From Oscillospiraceae bacterium (GTDB taxonomy: Bacteria; Bacillota; Clostridia; Oscillospirales; Ruminococcaceae), in assembly GCA_017472735.1 (NCBI GenBank), contig JAFUOD010000006.1, positions 62,001 to 126,000 on the forward strand: a stretch of DNA of 64,000 bases, written 5' to 3'. The position numbers were made by a program, and so were the translations under genes. Within the stretch, counting starts at the first letter, position 1. Each line of letters begins with the position of its first letter. Shown here one piece after another: positions 62,684-64,000 of the stretch. A model generated the notes under the pieces. That model ran no database searches. It was not told where the DNA came from and worked only from the letters and a program-made list of their open reading frames with translations.

Positions 62684-63925
62684 ATGTCTAAAATTTACGG
62701 TCTTTTGGGTGAAAAGCTTTCGCACAGCTTGTCGGTGCCCATTCACAACGCTTTGGGAAACATGGATTATAAGCTTTTTGAGCTTAAAGAATGTGAGCTT
62801 GAAGCCTTTTTGCGTCAGCCGAATTTGGGCGGTGTTAACGTAACCATACCTTATAAGCAGGCAGTTATGCCATTTTTAGATGAAATCTCGCCCGAGGCAA
62901 GAGCAATTGGTGCCGTTAACACTGTTGTTAACCATGGCGGCAGGCTTTATGGCTATAACACCGATAAGGATGGCTTTTTGATGATGGTCAAAGAGTCGGG
63001 AATTGAAATTGAAAACAAAAAGGTAATGATTTTGGGCAACGGCGGAGCCTCGAAAACAGCGGTTTACTGCTGTGAAAGCTTGGGCGCGCGTGAAATCGTT
63101 ATTATCGGGCTTGAGGAAAATAACCCCGAATATCTTTCTAACCACAAAGATACCGAAGTAATCGTTAACTGCACACCTGTTGGAATGAAGCCCAACTATT
63201 TAAAATCGGCAGTTGAATTAAGTGACTTCCCTGCTTGCGAGGGCGTAATTGACCTTATTTATAACCCTCTTAGAACAAAGCTTATAATGGATGCGCAGGC
63301 TAAAGGATTAAAAGCTATCGGCGGACTTATTATGCTTACCTCGCAGGCAAAAAGGGCGCACGAATACTTTTTTGACACCGAAGCAGCTGATGAATTTTCA
63401 CAAAAATGTGCCCGCGATTTGTGGAAACAGAACGAAAACATTGTGCTTGTTGGCATGCCCGGTTGCGGCAAGACAACCGTGGGCAAGCTTTTGGCTGAAA
63501 TTTCGGGCAGAGAATATGTTGAAATCGACGAGGAAATTGTTAAAGCCTCGGGCAAGACGATACCCGAAATTTTTGCTCAAGAGGGCGAAGAGGGCTTTAG
63601 AAAGCTCGAGTCTGCGCTGACGCGTGAAGCCTCGTGCAGAAACGGAATTATAATCATTACAGGCGGAGGAGTCGTGACAAGACAGGAAAACTATTACCCT
63701 CTGCACCAGAACTCCCGTATTTATGAGATCAAAAGGGATATTGACAGCCTTGCGACCGACGGCAGACCGCTTTCGGCAGGCGGACTTGACACCCTGAAAG
63801 AGATGTATAAAAAGCGCAAGCCGATGTATGACGCATTTAAAGATGTAAGCATAGCAAACGACGCCGACGCGCTTGATACCGCAAAAAAGATTTGGGAGGA
63901 ATTTTGTGAAGTATCTTGTTATTAA
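62684..63925 (+). CDS. aroE: Fused shikimate dehydrogenase-shikimate kinase
   Basis: 413 residues in two domains. N-terminal AroE (1 to about 245): [29 protein letters not shown] (catalytic Lys), [13 protein letters not shown]-binding [16 protein letters not shown]-terminal AroK (about 252-413): Walker [16 protein letters not shown] at residue 257, [29 protein letters not shown] and the lid R in TDGRPLS. The fusion carries out steps 4 and 5 of the shikimate pathway and is known in several clostridia. ATG 62684 with GAGGTGA upstream. Its end overlaps aroQ by 20 bases. Confidence 0.95.
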   Translation: MSKIYGLLGEKLSHSLSVPIHNALGNMDYKLFELKECELEAFLRQPNLGGVNVTIPYKQAVMPFLDEISPEARAIGAVNTVVNHGGRLYGYNTDKDGFLMMVKESGIEIENKKVMILGNGGASKTAVYCCESLGAREIVIIGLEENNPEYLSNHKDTEVIVNCTPVGMKPNYLKSAVELSDFPACEGVIDLIYNPLRTKLIMDAQAKGLKAIGGLIMLTSQAKRAHEYFFDTEAADEFSQKCARDLWKQNENIVLVGMPGCGKTTVGKLLAEISGREYVEIDEEIVKASGKTIPEIFAQEGEEGFRKLESALTREASCRNGIIIITGGGVVTRQENYYPLHQNSRIYEIKRDIDSLATDGRPLSAGGLDTLKEMYKKRKPMYDAFKDVSIANDADALDTAKKIWEEFCEVSCY

Positions 63926-64000
63926 CGGGCCAAACCTTAACATGCTTGGAATAAGAGAGCCTGAAATTTACGGCAAAGCAACATATTCAGACCTTTGCAA
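63906..64000 (+). CDS. aroQ: 3-Dehydroquinate dehydratase type II, 5' part
   Basis: Starts at GTG 63906, 6 bases after GGAGG and inside the end of the aroE-aroK fusion gene. The visible 31 codons read [20 protein letters not shown] and then [11 protein letters not shown]; [17 protein letters not shown] is the type II dehydroquinase signature, with the catalytic Tyr in xYG. It supplies the one shikimate step not otherwise seen in this operon. Cut by the window edge. Confidence 0.93.
   Translation, partial: MKYLVINGPNLNMLGIREPEIYGKATYSDLC

Overview
The window is a chromosomal origin region from an anaerobic, low-to-moderate-GC Firmicute, most likely a gut Clostridia of the Oscillospirales (Ruminococcaceae) type. 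The evidence is the Bacillus/Clostridium-type gene order rpmH-rnpA-yidD-yidC-jag-mnmE-mnmG-rsmG-noc-parA-parB on one side and dnaA-dnaN-S4-recF-remB-gyrB-gyrA on the other. Other support comes from a single-chain pyruvate:ferredoxin oxidoreductase, a hisS-aspS T-box, remB, a fused aroE-aroK and abundant strong SD sequences. Taxonomy is inferred from gene content only.

Layout. 1-6.4 kb: end of a U32 peptidase, dUTPase, an AGCS symporter, two bPH2 membrane proteins, tRNA-Met and tRNA-Glu, a polysaccharide deacetylase and TatD. 6.4-18.1 kb, minus strand: serC-serA, hisS-aspS under a T-box, methylglyoxal synthase, and the cell-shape operon mreB-mreC-mreD-mrdA. 18.2-19.7 kb: a small accessory island of three XRE regulators divergent from a SLOG-family (YpsA/DUF1273) gene, with clear palindromic operators and a duplicated gene end. 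19.8-26.5 kb: glyS, biotin ligase, guaB, a GH10 xylanase broken by a one-base frameshift, and serS. 26.7-37.4 kb, minus: parB, parA, noc, rsmG, mnmG, mnmE, jag, yidC, yidD, rnpA, rpmH, with two perfect parS sites. 37.5-47.6 kb, plus: dnaA, a candidate oriC, dnaN, S4, recF, remB, gyrB, a YcxB-like protein and gyrA. Coding direction switches at the rpmH/dnaA junction, as expected for replichores diverging from the origin. 47.7-54.7 kb: PFOR, a family 2 glycosyltransferase paired with a Cys-rich collagen-like surface protein, and a sugar nucleotidyltransferase. 55-64 kb: an aromatic amino acid operon, aroF - zinc ribbon - tyrA - aroB - aroA - aroC - pheA - aroEK - aroQ, behind a strong promoter and a foldable leader.

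The most unusual material is intergenic. Four elements at 26.55, 32.50, 34.04 and 51.53 kb share the ends GGGCGAAGCCC / GGGCTTCGCCC (the right end is degenerate in two) and each encloses exactly three perfect hairpins with 3-4-nt loops. The stem sequences differ completely from copy to copy, so the architecture (a four-way cloverleaf) is conserved but the sequence is not. At least three other repeat families (a GGGAGG hairpin family, a GGTGTCGGCGC / CGCTCGGCAC family, and a family containing AAAGGTATCGC) are spread through the gaps. One supplies the stop codon of hisS.

Other points worth checking: non-canonical DnaA-box-like 9-mers (TTATCAACA / TTTTCAACA) together with a substituted DnaA recognition helix; an overlapping Asp/His specifier (GACAC) in the hisS-aspS T-box; and the collagen-like protein with 15 consecutive Gly-Ala-Thr triplets and 26 cysteines.
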